Positions 1 through 6,298 of a stretch of DNA of 6,385 nucleotides are shown here, one piece after another. How positions within the stretch are numbered: position 1 is the first letter of the stretch; every line of letters begins with the position of its first letter. The notes beneath the pieces are model-generated. The model did not search any database, had not been told where the DNA came from, and worked only from the letters and a program-made list of their open reading frames with translations. Location of the stretch: positions 1 through 6,385 of the forward strand of contig JAUNPM010000087.1 of NCBI GenBank assembly GCA_030536675.1. Reading direction: 5' to 3'. The stretch comes from Clostridia bacterium (lineage in GTDB: Bacteria; Bacillota; Clostridia; Lachnospirales; CAG-274). Made by a program: the position numbers and the translations under genes.

Positions 1-77
1 CTGCTGATGTAACATTTAATAATATTAATTTAGTTATTAAATAATATTGTTATATTGAACTAATATTTAATTTATGG
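1..77. other. AT-rich window edge, probable 3' end of an upstream gene
   Basis: No complete gene is present here. One plus-strand reading frame is open from base 3 and ends at a TAA at 42-44 (last residues FNNINLVIK). Another frame gives only Leu-Leu-Met before a stop at 10-12. Either could be the tail of a plus-strand gene that starts left of the window. The strong plus-strand terminator just downstream supports such a gene, but the sequence cannot show which frame is real. Confidence 0.3.
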
Positions 78-118
78 ATGAGAGTTGTGGAATATTCTGC
101 AACTCTCATTTTACTTTT
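78..118 (+). terminator. Rho-independent terminator of an upstream plus-strand gene
   Basis: A perfect 10-bp inverted repeat, ATGAGAGTTG (78-87) and CAACTCTCAT (100-109), encloses a 12-base loop and is followed by TTTTACTTTTAT. The U-rich tail lies on the plus-strand side, so it should end transcription entering from the left. It also separates that unit from the convergent phosphohexomutase gene. Confidence 0.75.
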
Positions 119-160
119 ATGATTCTTTGTCAACCTATGTTGAGAAAGAACAAATAAACA

Positions 161-199
161 AAACCCCTCTGAACAGCTGATAACAATTCAGAGGGGTTT
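161..199 (-). terminator. Rho-independent terminator of the phosphohexomutase gene, possibly bidirectional
   Basis: A perfect 13-bp inverted repeat, AAACCCCTCTGAA (161-173) and TTCAGAGGGGTTT (187-199), has a 13-base loop. It begins 15 bases beyond the stop codon of the minus-strand gene. Read on the minus strand the stem is followed by a T-rich run (TGTTTATTTGTTCTTTCT). The plus-strand side is AT-rich but less T-rich, so activity in both directions is possible. Confidence 0.85.
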
Positions 200-214
200 A
201 AATTTATTTATTTG

Positions 215-1948
215 TTATTTAAGAATACTGTCCACAATTGCAAGTATGCCGTCACTTGCAGCTTTAACTTTTGCATTTGCTTTTTCTTCCGTAGTATCCT
301 TTGCACCAAAGTATACTTTTATTTTAGGCTCGGTTCCACTTGGTCTTACGCAGAACCAAGTTCCGTCTTCAAGTATGTAATAAAGCACGTTACTTGAAGG
401 AAGTCCGCTTACTGATTCTTCACCGGTTACCATATTTACGATTTTGTCTATGGAATAATCTCTTGCTTCAATAACCTTTACACCTGCAACTTCCGTAAGT
501 GCATCAGCTCTTAATGTATCCATAACTTTCTTGATCTGTGCAGCTCCGTCAATGCCCTTAAGTGTGATTGAAGTAATATCTTCTTTGTAATAACCGTATT
601 TCTCATAAAGAGCAATAAGTCCGTCATAAAGGCTCATACCCTTTGATTTGTAGAATGCGGCAAGCTCGCAAACAAGCATAGTTGCAAGACAGCCGTCTTT
701 ATCCCTTGCATAAGTGCCTGCAAGACAGCCGTAGCTTTCTTCAAAACCAAACATATATTCATAACTGTTATCAGCTTCAAAATTCTTTATTTTTTCGCCT
801 ATGTATTTAAAGCCTGTAAGTACATCAAAATATGTCATACCATATTCTTTACAAATAGCCTTTGTCATATCTGTTGAAACTATGGTTGAAACAACTGCAC
901 CGTTTGCGGGAAGTGTTCCTGCGGCTTTTTTCTGTGAAAGTATATATTCACAAAGGAGAGCACCCGTCATATTTCCTGTAAGCACCATATAATCACCATC
1001 GGTCTTTTTAACTACAGCTCCCAGTCTGTCTGCGTCAGGGTCGGTACCTACAATAATATCTGCGTCAACTTTCTTTGCAAGCTCCATAGCAAGGTCAAAA
1101 ACAGCCTTGTTTTCAGGATTAGGATAGCCTACTGTTGTAAAGTTGCCGTCAGGCTTTTCCTGCTGAGGAACAACATAAACATTTTTAAAGCCGGCTTTTG
1201 CAAGTGCTCGTCTTACAGGCTTATTGCCTGAACCGTGAATAGGAGTGTAAACAATTTTTAAATCGGTTTCATCAATAATTTTCTGATTAACTATTTGTGC
1301 TGTAACTGCATCGAGATAGTGTACGTCAAGTTCGGGACCTACATACTGAATAAGACTTGAATTTACAGCCTCCGTAAGATCAGCCATTTTGATCATTTTA
1401 AAGTCGGTAATTGCGTTTACTTCTTTAATAATTTCACCGTCACGGGGATAAGGAACCTGTGCACCGTCTTCCCAATAAACTTTGTAGCCGTTATATTCCG
1501 GTGGATTATGACTTGCAGTAATAACTATGCCTCCTGTACAGCCTAAATTTCTTACAGCAAAACTAAGCATAGGAACAGGTCTTAATTCATCTGACAAATA
1601 TGCCTTAATACCGTTGCCTGCCAAAACACGTGCTGTTACTTCGGCAAATTCGGGTGAATAATTTCTTGAGTCGTAAGCAATAGCAACACCCTTTTTTACG
1701 GCTTCTTCACCTTGTTTTTTTATATAGTTTGCAAAACCCTGAGTGGCTTTGCTTACTGTATAAATGTTCATTCTGTTTGTACCTGCGCCTAATATACCTC
1801 TTAAACCGCCTGTACCAAATTCAAGATTTTTATAAAATCTTTCTTCAATTTCCTTAGGATCATCTTTAATGGAAAGTAATTCGGATTTTGTAGCCTCGTC
1901 AAAATAACTGTCCTCACACCAACGCTTATATTCTTCCATGTAACCCAT
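215..1948 (-). CDS. pgcA: Alpha-D-phosphohexomutase (phosphoglucomutase/phosphomannomutase), PgcA type
   Basis: This cytoplasmic enzyme should interconvert glucose-1-phosphate and glucose-6-phosphate (or the mannose equivalents) through a phosphoserine and a bisphosphorylated intermediate. It links glycolysis to UDP-glucose, glycogen and envelope glycan synthesis. All four family signatures are visible: TASHNPPEYNGYK with the phosphorylated Ser at 146, the metal loop GTDPDADR (301-308; Asp 303, 305, 307), the sugar-specificity loop GFEESYG (401-407), and the phosphate-binding loop RPSGTEPK (535-542). The N-terminus (FGTGGLRG, GAGTNRMN) also matches the long B. subtilis PgcA group, and 577 residues is the usual length, so the gene looks complete. 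The ATG at 1948 is preferred because AAAGGAG lies 7 bases upstream; a second ATG three codons in would be too distant. It is transcribed alone, with its own promoter and terminator. Glucose versus mannose preference cannot be decided from the sequence. Confidence 0.95.
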   Translation of the reverse strand: MGYMEEYKRWCEDSYFDEATKSELLSIKDDPKEIEERFYKNLEFGTGGLRGILGAGTNRMNIYTVSKATQGFANYIKKQGEEAVKKGVAIAYDSRNYSPEFAEVTARVLAGNGIKAYLSDELRPVPMLSFAVRNLGCTGGIVITASHNPPEYNGYKVYWEDGAQVPYPRDGEIIKEVNAITDFKMIKMADLTEAVNSSLIQYVGPELDVHYLDAVTAQIVNQKIIDETDLKIVYTPIHGSGNKPVRRALAKAGFKNVYVVPQQEKPDGNFTTVGYPNPENKAVFDLAMELAKKVDADIIVGTDPDADRLGAVVKKTDGDYMVLTGNMTGALLCEYILSQKKAAGTLPANGAVVSTIVSTDMTKAICKEYGMTYFDVLTGFKYIGEKIKNFEADNSYEYMFGFEESYGCLAGTYARDKDGCLATMLVCELAAFYKSKGMSLYDGLIALYEKYGYYKEDITSITLKGIDGAAQIKKVMDTLRADALTEVAGVKVIEARDYSIDKIVNMVTGEESVSGLPSSNVLYYILEDGTWFCVRPSGTEPKIKVYFGAKDTTEEKANAKVKAASDGILAIVDSILK

Positions 1949-2008
1949 AAAAAAACTCCTTTCAATTTAAATTTATTATTTCATAAGAAATAACGTTGTT
2001 TTAATTTA

Positions 2009-2037
2009 ATTATACAAAAAAAAAGTAAATTTTACAA
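2009..2037 (-). promoter_or_regulatory. Sigma-A-type promoter of the phosphohexomutase gene
   Basis: On the minus strand a consensus -10 TATAAT (2009-2014) lies 17 bases from a -35-like TTGTAA (2032-2037, four of six consensus bases). A T-rich spacer separates them. Transcription would start near 2002 and give a leader of about 50 bases before the ribosome site (1956-1962). No riboswitch-like structure is evident in that leader. Confidence 0.6.
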
Positions 2038-2115
2038 GGGGAAAAGTGTATAAGTTTGGTACATATGTATAATATTTTGCTGCCTAAATTTTTTATATTA
2101 TTAAGATTAATATTT

Positions 2116-2149
2116 TTAACATATTCAATATTGCAATAAGTTATGTTAA
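2116..2149. repeat. Inverted repeat in divergent intergenic region (possible operator)
   Basis: A perfect 8-bp inverted repeat, TTAACATA (2116-2123) and TATGTTAA (2142-2149), has an 18-base spacer in very AT-rich DNA. There is no T-tract, and it lies far from both start codons, so it is not an obvious terminator. It shares a TAACA/TGTTA core with the next repeat. Chance is a serious alternative in DNA this AT-rich. Confidence 0.3.
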
Positions 2150-2181
2150 TAAGTAATAAACAAATGTTGTTGCGGGTTTGA

Positions 2182-2214
2182 TGTAACAATTACGGTTTAT
2201 GAGAATATGTTACA
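2182..2214. promoter_or_regulatory. TGTAACA-N19-TGTTACA inverted repeat upstream of the 2240 gene
   Basis: A perfect 7-bp inverted repeat (2182-2188 and 2208-2214) ends 25 bases before the ATG of the next gene. It sits where the promoter should be. A weak -35-like TTGATG (2178-2183) overlaps the left arm, and a weak extended -10 (TGA then GAATAT, 2200-2208) touches the right arm. This arrangement would suit a repressor site, but neither the regulator nor the promoter is established. Confidence 0.35.
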
Positions 2215-2239
2215 GTATAAATAAAATCGGAGGGATATT

Positions 2240-2830
2240 ATGTACTACAATATAGAGAGATATAATACTGATATGGAAAGACTGTTTAGTGATTATACGG
2301 GCTACAGACTAGGAAAGGGCTGGCCTGCTTACAAAAACGTAAGCGTAGAGCAAATGGCAGAGGTTATGGATGATAAGCTCTTTGTGCCTAAGTATGACAC
2401 AGAAAACGGAAGCAGTAAGTTTACAGCAGCAGAAAGAAAGCCTGATATGTCAAAGCGGGATATGGAGCTTATGAAGGCATTATACAGTCAGCTTAATTCA
2501 ATGCTTAACAAATTTGCCGAAAGAGTTATAGATGAATATGAATATATGGAAAGCCCTATTTACGATCCCGAAGGAATAGACAGAGAAACTCTTGCGCAAA
2601 TTGTTGAGAGAGTAATAGAACTTGCAGAGGAAGAAATGGATTCTCCACAGGAAATATCACTTGAAATTCAGCAGTCCGATATGCTTTGGGGAAGAAGAAA
2701 TATGTTTAGAAGTTTAATCGAAGCTATTGTATTAAGTGAAATATTTGCAGTAAGACGTCCTAACTACAGAAGAGTAAGAGAAAATTATGTATACACAAAC
2801 GGCGTGTATGACGGAGTAAGAGCCAGATAA
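2240..2830 (+). CDS. Hypothetical acidic cytoplasmic protein, 196 residues
   Basis: I do not recognise this family. The ORF is convincing: GGAGGG lies 5 bases before the ATG, codon use is consistent, there are no internal breaks, and a hairpin follows the stop. No signal peptide or membrane segment is visible. Residues 1-50 are rich in Tyr, Asp and Met. Residues 75-100 and 113-135 (RETLAQIVERVIELAEEEMD) look like amphipathic helices. Residues 136-165 are also probably helical. The C-terminus turns basic and aromatic (RRPNYRRVRENY), which could be a nucleic-acid or partner-binding tail, although this is only inference. It stands alone between terminators, divergent from the phosphohexomutase gene, so context gives no functional clue. 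Its intact state and neighbouring housekeeping gene suggest native chromosome and not the island to the right. Confidence 0.8.
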   Translation: MYYNIERYNTDMERLFSDYTGYRLGKGWPAYKNVSVEQMAEVMDDKLFVPKYDTENGSSKFTAAERKPDMSKRDMELMKALYSQLNSMLNKFAERVIDEYEYMESPIYDPEGIDRETLAQIVERVIELAEEEMDSPQEISLEIQQSDMLWGRRNMFRSLIEAIVLSEIFAVRRPNYRRVRENYVYTNGVYDGVRAR

Positions 2831-2835
2831 AAAAT

Positions 2836-2872
2836 TACCGGAGAAGAGGACATTAAGGCTTTTTCTCCGGTA
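2836..2872 (+). terminator. Hairpin terminator after the hypothetical gene
   Basis: TACCGGAGAA (2836-2845) pairs perfectly with TTCTCCGGTA (2863-2872) around a 17-base loop, starting 5 bases after the stop codon. The downstream run (TAAATTTAATAA) is AT-rich but not a clean T-tract. It is therefore a probable terminator of moderate strength. Confidence 0.6.
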
Positions 2873-2909
2873 TAAATTTAATAAAATGATACATATTTTG
2901 TAACCCGTC

Positions 2910-2976
2910 TTGTGTATTAAGATTTTATATGATATAATAATTAATAAAGTTGACAAGTATATTATACTGTTATAAG
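2910..2976 (+). promoter_or_regulatory. Candidate promoters ahead of the 3043 ORF
   Basis: Two overlapping candidates are seen. The first has -35-like TTGTGT (2910-2915), a 17-base spacer and a consensus TATAAT (2933-2938). The second has a consensus -35 TTGACA (2950-2955) followed after 15 bases by TATAAG (2971-2976), a short spacer for sigma-A. Either would drive the phosphatase-like start at 3043, which has its own AAGGAG (3027-3032). Apart from these and the preceding hairpin, nothing else is seen between 2831 and 3042. Confidence 0.45.
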
Positions 2977-3042
2977 GAAAGCTAATTAGTAGGAATAAAT
3001 TTGCGTGTATTTTTAATATAAGATACAAGGAGTTATAATAAT

Positions 3043-3165
3043 ATGATAAAGGTAATGTTTGTCTGTCATGGCAGTATCTTGAAAAATCCCGAAAAAGTCC
3101 GTAAAATCAATGGTTTTACAGCGAAGAAAGGCACTTATTACCACTACTACACCATTTTGAAATAG
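3043..3165 (+). pseudogene. Chimeric 40-residue ORF: phosphatase start joined to unrelated sequence
   Basis: The ORF begins MIKVMFVCHGSI, which matches the start of low-molecular-weight protein tyrosine phosphatases (family pattern V-x-F-V-C-x-G-N-x-C-R-S). After CHG the nucleophile-loop continuation N-x-C-R-S-P is absent and is replaced by LKNPEKVRKINGF and a Tyr-rich tail ending at a TAG (3163-3165). It cannot be a working phosphatase because the catalytic loop and about 110 residues are missing. A ribosome site (AAGGAG, 10 bases upstream) and promoter-like sequences remain, so a short peptide may still be made. From memory, similar KNPEK...KINGF...YYTTTTPFLK tails occur in many clostridial annotations. 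Here a +1-frame reading from 3140 restores TTTTPF, so a small deletion near 3140 seems to have altered the tail. Confidence 0.5.
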
Positions 3166-3332
3166 CTTTGATGAGACAAATATATTGAAAATATTGTAAA
3201 TTTTGTGGAAATCAAAAATATACTTTTTTATGATATAAATTGGATAGACATTGTCTGCTGGATTCATATCCGTAGAAAAAATAATGGAATTTTGAACCTT
3301 TTATTTAAAGAAGATGTTGGAGAGTGGTGAAA
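3166..3332 (+). other. Decayed non-coding debris between phosphatase fragment and nuclease pseudogene
   Basis: No intact gene is present. Traces of former coding sequence can be read. One frame gives TTTTPF, a stop, then NSFDETNILKIL and a TAA (3140-3199). The same register further on gives SAGFISVEKIMEF, a stop at 3293-3295, then FYLKKMLESGENELSDYGE and a TAA (3356-3358) that overlaps the next pseudogene. The second trace reads like the C-terminus of an upstream partner protein, which I could not identify. Confidence 0.35.
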
Positions 3333-4009
3333 ATGAGTTGAGTGATTATGGGGAATAAGCTGATAAATGATGACAAAAATAACATTATGTACAATTTTGT
3401 TAAAATAGATGACGTCTTAAGAGATATATGTGCAGTATCATTTAATCTTCACAGAAAGCTACGTATCAAGCAGTCAATACAACTCTTATCCAAAGGAATT
3501 GGATTCTTGGCTACTGAATTGCTAGTGAAGAGGTGCAAGGGGTAGGGCGAGTTAAGTATGGAGCAGAAATCATAAAAAACTCTATAAAGAACTGTCGGCA
3601 GAGTATGGAAAAGGATATGCCTTTGTGGCAAGATAGCAGCATATTCATACGGAGAATCAGGATTATTTTATTGATCTTGTGTTTTATAATTATATTTTCA
3701 AATGCTTTGTACTGATAGACTTGAAAACACAGAAAATCACATATCAGGATGTTGTGCAGATGGATATGTATATCCGTGTATGATGAATTAAAGCACAGTG
3801 AGGGAGATAATCTCACAATTGGTATTGTGCTTTGCTTTGACAAGGATGAAGATATTGCAAAGTATTCTGTGCTTCACAGTAATTAGCAGTTGTTTGCTTT
3901 CAAGTATAAATTTTACCTGCCGATGGACGAAGAATTAAGAGCAGAAATTGAAACATAGCAGTTGATGTTTTATTTGTAGCAAAAAGAGAAAAAAGAAACA
4001 GGAATATAA
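3333..4009 (+). pseudogene. DUF1016 (YhcG-like) PD-(D/E)XK nuclease pseudogene
   Basis: Joining three frames reconstructs a DUF1016/YhcG-family protein, a group common in restriction and defence islands. The N-terminal part reads IDDVLRDICAV, then SSQKATYQAVNTTLIQRNW, a stop, IASEEVQG and GRVKYGAEIIK. The C-terminal nuclease part reads YGKGYAFVAR, a stop, QHIHTENQDYFIDLVFYNY, then CFVLIDLKT (the D-x-K core), DELKHSEGDNLTIGIVLC and YKFYLPMDEELRAEIET. GGAGAG (3319-3324) precedes an ATG at 3333. In-frame stops lie at 3339, 3443, 3515, 3634, 3884, 3956 and 3977. Frameshifts occur near 3437 (one base lost), 3575 (one A lost from a run) and 3778 (two bases lost). About 225 codons remain where about 340 is usual. 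The missing part is internal, because the N-terminal EYGKGY runs straight into the C-terminal AFVAR. It is certainly inactive. The short ORFs callable inside it are fragments of this gene or shadow frames. Confidence 0.85.
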
Positions 4010-4015
4010 AAATAT

Positions 4016-4107
4016 AGGAAGAACTAGTGGTTTGGGAAATAAGTGAGAATATCTGGCATTTGTTTATTTCCAAAGCCCAAAAGTTGATGAGGAGGAGATT
4101 GAGTTGA
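4016..4107 (+). promoter_or_regulatory. Leader of the DUF262 gene: hairpin, short ORF and strong ribosome site
   Basis: The segment holds three elements. First, GGTTTGGGAAATAA (4029-4042) pairs with TTATTTCCAAAGCC (4064-4077) with 12 Watson-Crick pairs, one G-U pair and one mismatch, around a 21-base loop; no T-tract follows. Second, a 26-codon ORF runs from a GTG at 4027 (AGGAAG at 4016-4021) to a TGA at 4105-4107, beginning VVWEISENIW. Third, AGGAGGAG (4090-4097) precedes the TTG start at 4104. The short ORF's TGA overlaps that TTG, which would allow translational coupling. Whether the short ORF is expressed or is pseudogene residue is unknown. Confidence 0.4.
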
Positions 4108-6137
4108 AAGCGGATAATGTATCATTGTTAGAATTTATAGGTGCGAGTAAAAGAACATTTTATATTCCAGTATATCAGCGTAATTATGATTGGAAAAAAG
4201 TGCAATGCCTGACACTGTTTAAAGATATAGAAGCTATTGCCGTTTCAAAGAATCGATCAAGTCATTTTATGGGGACAATAGTTTATGTGGAAGGCGAATC
4301 TAATGCAACATTTCGTGCCTTCACAGTTATTGATGGGCAACAGAGATTGACTACCATCATGATTCTTTTAAAAGCAATTGTAGATTCTATAGATAATGAG
4401 GATTTAAAGGAAGATATTTTTGAAAGCTATTTGATAAATCGTCGATGTTCTGAAGCCTTGAGGATAAAATTAAAGCCAATGAAAGAAGATGCCAGAAACT
4501 TTCAGAGGCTGATTGATAATCAGATTAATGATATGGAAGAAACCCAGATATTTAATAATTATAAGTTGTTTATGGAACTACTAAAAGAATCGATTCTTTC
4601 ACCAGAGCAGATTTATGCAGGAATACAAAAGCTTGAGATTGTATATATTGAGTTGAATGAACAGAAAGAAAATCCTCAGCTTATTTTTGAATCTTTAAAT
4701 TCTACGGGGCTGGATTTAACGCAGGCCGATCTGATTAGAAACTATCTTTTGATGGGAAAAGAGTATTATACACAAGAGGTTCTTTATAATAAATATTGGC
4801 TTAAGCTAGAAAAAATGTTGCCAGATGCCATGATTTCGGATTATATTAGAGACTATCTAACATTGAAAACAGGAAATATACCCAATAAAGCTGATGTGTA
4901 TAGTAGCTTTAAGGGATATTATCAGGAGTTGGGAAATTATGATTCTGAAGGATTTTTAGAAGAACTTACTACATATGGAGAATATTATAGTTGGTTTAAA
5001 TTTTGCAATTGTCCAGATATAAACATTAATCAGCGACTGCTCCATTTGCAAAAGCTGAAATCTACAGTAGTATATCCGTTTTTATTAAGTGTTTTTGAAG
5101 ATTGCTATGTATATCATAATATTGAACGTGAACAGGTATGTCAAACAATGGATGTTATTCTTTCATACGTAGTGCGGCGCCTGCTTTGCGAAATGCCGAC
5201 AAATGCCTTAAATAAGGTATTTGCAACAATGGCAAAAGATGTTGAGCGCTCTTCAGGAATAACACTTTCAGAAAAAGTGATTTGTGTGTTATCCGGTAAA
5301 AAAGGAAAAGTGATTTTCCCCAATGATAATATTTTAAAAGAACATATGATGACTAGAAATGCTTATAAATTTGCACATATCAAATTTGTTTTGGAACAAA
5401 TTGAAAGAAATAAAAGCAAAGAAACAGTAACATTTGATTCTCTTACAATTGAACATATTATGCCACAAACTTTAACTGCGAAATGGAAAATAGACCTTGG
5501 GAAAAGGGCTCAGGAAGTATATGACAAATATTTGCATTGTTTAGGAAATTTGACTCTTAGTGGCTATAATTCAGAACTCTCAAATGCCAGCTTTAACGAA
5601 AAGCAAGATTTGTATAGCCAATCCAATATTTGTATTACGAAAGCTATTGCGCAATATGATCAATGGGGGGAAGCTGAGATATTAAATCGTGGAGAGATGC
5701 TAATTGAAGATATTAAGAAAATTTGGAGATGTCCTGATACGCTTAACAATATAAACTTGGAAACTGATACCAGGACAGAATTTGATTTTACTGATGAAGT
5801 AAATGTTACAGGGCGTACTCCGTCAGAGTTAGAAATCATTGGAGAAGTATTTTCAGTAACTTCGTGGAGAGATTTCATGAAGAAAGTATGTGAGTTCCTT
5901 TATGAATATGATGCGCAGGTTTTTCGGAGTCTTACTAAGCATAATGATTTTAAGGGTAAGAGTATTAGAATCATTGATGATAATGATTCTAATATGCGCT
6001 CACCGCTTAAAATTGCAGAAGGACTTTATATTGAAACAAATAGAAGTGCCAATGATATACTAAATTATTGTAAATTGATTATTGAGAAATTTGATGGAGT
6101 AGAAGAATTAAGCTCGTATAAATTAAAAGCAATTTAG
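4104..6137 (+). CDS. GmrSD-like DUF262-DUF1524 restriction/defence nuclease
   Basis: This is probably a cytoplasmic, nucleotide-dependent nuclease that cuts foreign or modified DNA, like the type IV enzyme GmrSD. The N-terminal DUF262 domain (about 1-230) has IPVYQRNYDW (21-30), the signature DGQQRLTT (77-84) and FESLNSTGLDLTQADLIRN (195-213). Residues 230-430 are helical and link to a DUF1524 HNH (His-Me finger) domain: LTIEHIMPQ (447-455, His451) and LGNLTLSGYNSELSN (480-494, Asn482 and Asn489). A C-terminal extension (about 560-677) has TSWRDFMKKVC and LYIETNRSANDI. Both subunits of the two-gene GmrS/GmrD arrangement are fused here. The TTG start is chosen because AGGAGGAG lies 6 bases upstream and no in-frame ATG precedes it. 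No stop or frameshift interrupts it, in sharp contrast to its wrecked neighbours. The nuclease class is confident; the actual target (glucosylated, phosphorothioate or other DNA) is unknown. No terminator is evident after the gene. Confidence 0.9.
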   Translation: MKADNVSLLEFIGASKRTFYIPVYQRNYDWKKVQCLTLFKDIEAIAVSKNRSSHFMGTIVYVEGESNATFRAFTVIDGQQRLTTIMILLKAIVDSIDNEDLKEDIFESYLINRRCSEALRIKLKPMKEDARNFQRLIDNQINDMEETQIFNNYKLFMELLKESILSPEQIYAGIQKLEIVYIELNEQKENPQLIFESLNSTGLDLTQADLIRNYLLMGKEYYTQEVLYNKYWLKLEKMLPDAMISDYIRDYLTLKTGNIPNKADVYSSFKGYYQELGNYDSEGFLEELTTYGEYYSWFKFCNCPDININQRLLHLQKLKSTVVYPFLLSVFEDCYVYHNIEREQVCQTMDVILSYVVRRLLCEMPTNALNKVFATMAKDVERSSGITLSEKVICVLSGKKGKVIFPNDNILKEHMMTRNAYKFAHIKFVLEQIERNKSKETVTFDSLTIEHIMPQTLTAKWKIDLGKRAQEVYDKYLHCLGNLTLSGYNSELSNASFNEKQDLYSQSNICITKAIAQYDQWGEAEILNRGEMLIEDIKKIWRCPDTLNNINLETDTRTEFDFTDEVNVTGRTPSELEIIGEVFSVTSWRDFMKKVCEFLYEYDAQVFRSLTKHNDFKGKSIRIIDDNDSNMRSPLKIAEGLYIETNRSANDILNYCKLIIEKFDGVEELSSYKLKAI

Positions 6138-6196
6138 TGTTTAGAGTGAATATTTTTATGCCAATAACGACATCATTTGCCCGTGAATTTGCGTAG

Positions 6197-6298
6197 ATTT
6201 ACATAGAATTGAGAGAAGTTCGGGTAAAATCAAAGAAGAAAAGTGCTGAGAAGCCTGAAATATCAAGGTTTAAAGGCTTAGGAGAGGATAGATTCAAG
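6197..6298 (+). pseudogene. Fragment resembling the KGLGE region of a type IIA topoisomerase B subunit
   Basis: An open frame after a TAG at 6194-6196 reads LREVRVKSKKKSAEKPEI and then SRFKGLGE (6263-6286). GyrB and ParE proteins carry a conserved (I/V)-x-R-(Y/F)-KGLGEM just after their TOPRIM region, often preceded by KPE, so the match is good over about 12 residues. The sequence diverges immediately after GLGE and runs into the phosphatase-like start at 6299. Upstream conserved TOPRIM motifs are not seen. It is either a small remnant or a chance match, and it does not encode an enzyme. No other gene is seen from 6138 to 6298. Confidence 0.3.

Noticed and set aside
5..2188. TGATGTAACA occurring at both 5-14 and 2179-2188 as a dispersed regulatory repeat
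   Set aside because: It is only 10 bases, AT-rich, in unrelated settings, and the copy at 5-14 may be coding. Chance is sufficient.
2732..3267. Minus-strand ORFs of 98 and 84 codons (2732-3028 and 3013-3267) with hydrophobic stretches
   Set aside because: They overlap the 2240 gene, its terminator and the phosphatase-like start on the other strand. The hydrophobicity comes from AT-rich DNA, and no convincing ribosome sites or family resemblance were seen.
3342..3545. 67-codon plus-strand ORF as a separate gene
   Set aside because: Its first part is the true frame of the DUF1016 pseudogene (IDDVLRDICAV). After the frameshift near 3437 it is a wrong-frame reading, so it is part of the broken gene.
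3533..3715. 60-codon plus-strand ORF with a hydrophobic end, as a small membrane protein
   Set aside because: It starts in the correct pseudogene frame (GRVKYGAEIIK). The hydrophobic tail is an out-of-frame reading of the nuclease core FIDLVFYNY...CFVLIDLKT.
3511..3843. 110-codon minus-strand ORF
   Set aside because: It lies antisense to the DUF1016 pseudogene, whose plus-strand protein similarity explains the region.
3333..4009. Stop-codon readthrough or recoding of the DUF1016 gene
   Set aside because: All three stop codons appear in frame along with three indel frameshifts and a large internal deletion. Decay explains this, and the neighbouring intact genes use standard decoding.
4029..4077. 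Hairpin as a terminator of the DUF1016 unit
   Set aside because: No T-tract follows on either strand, and a gene with a strong ribosome site begins 27 bases later.
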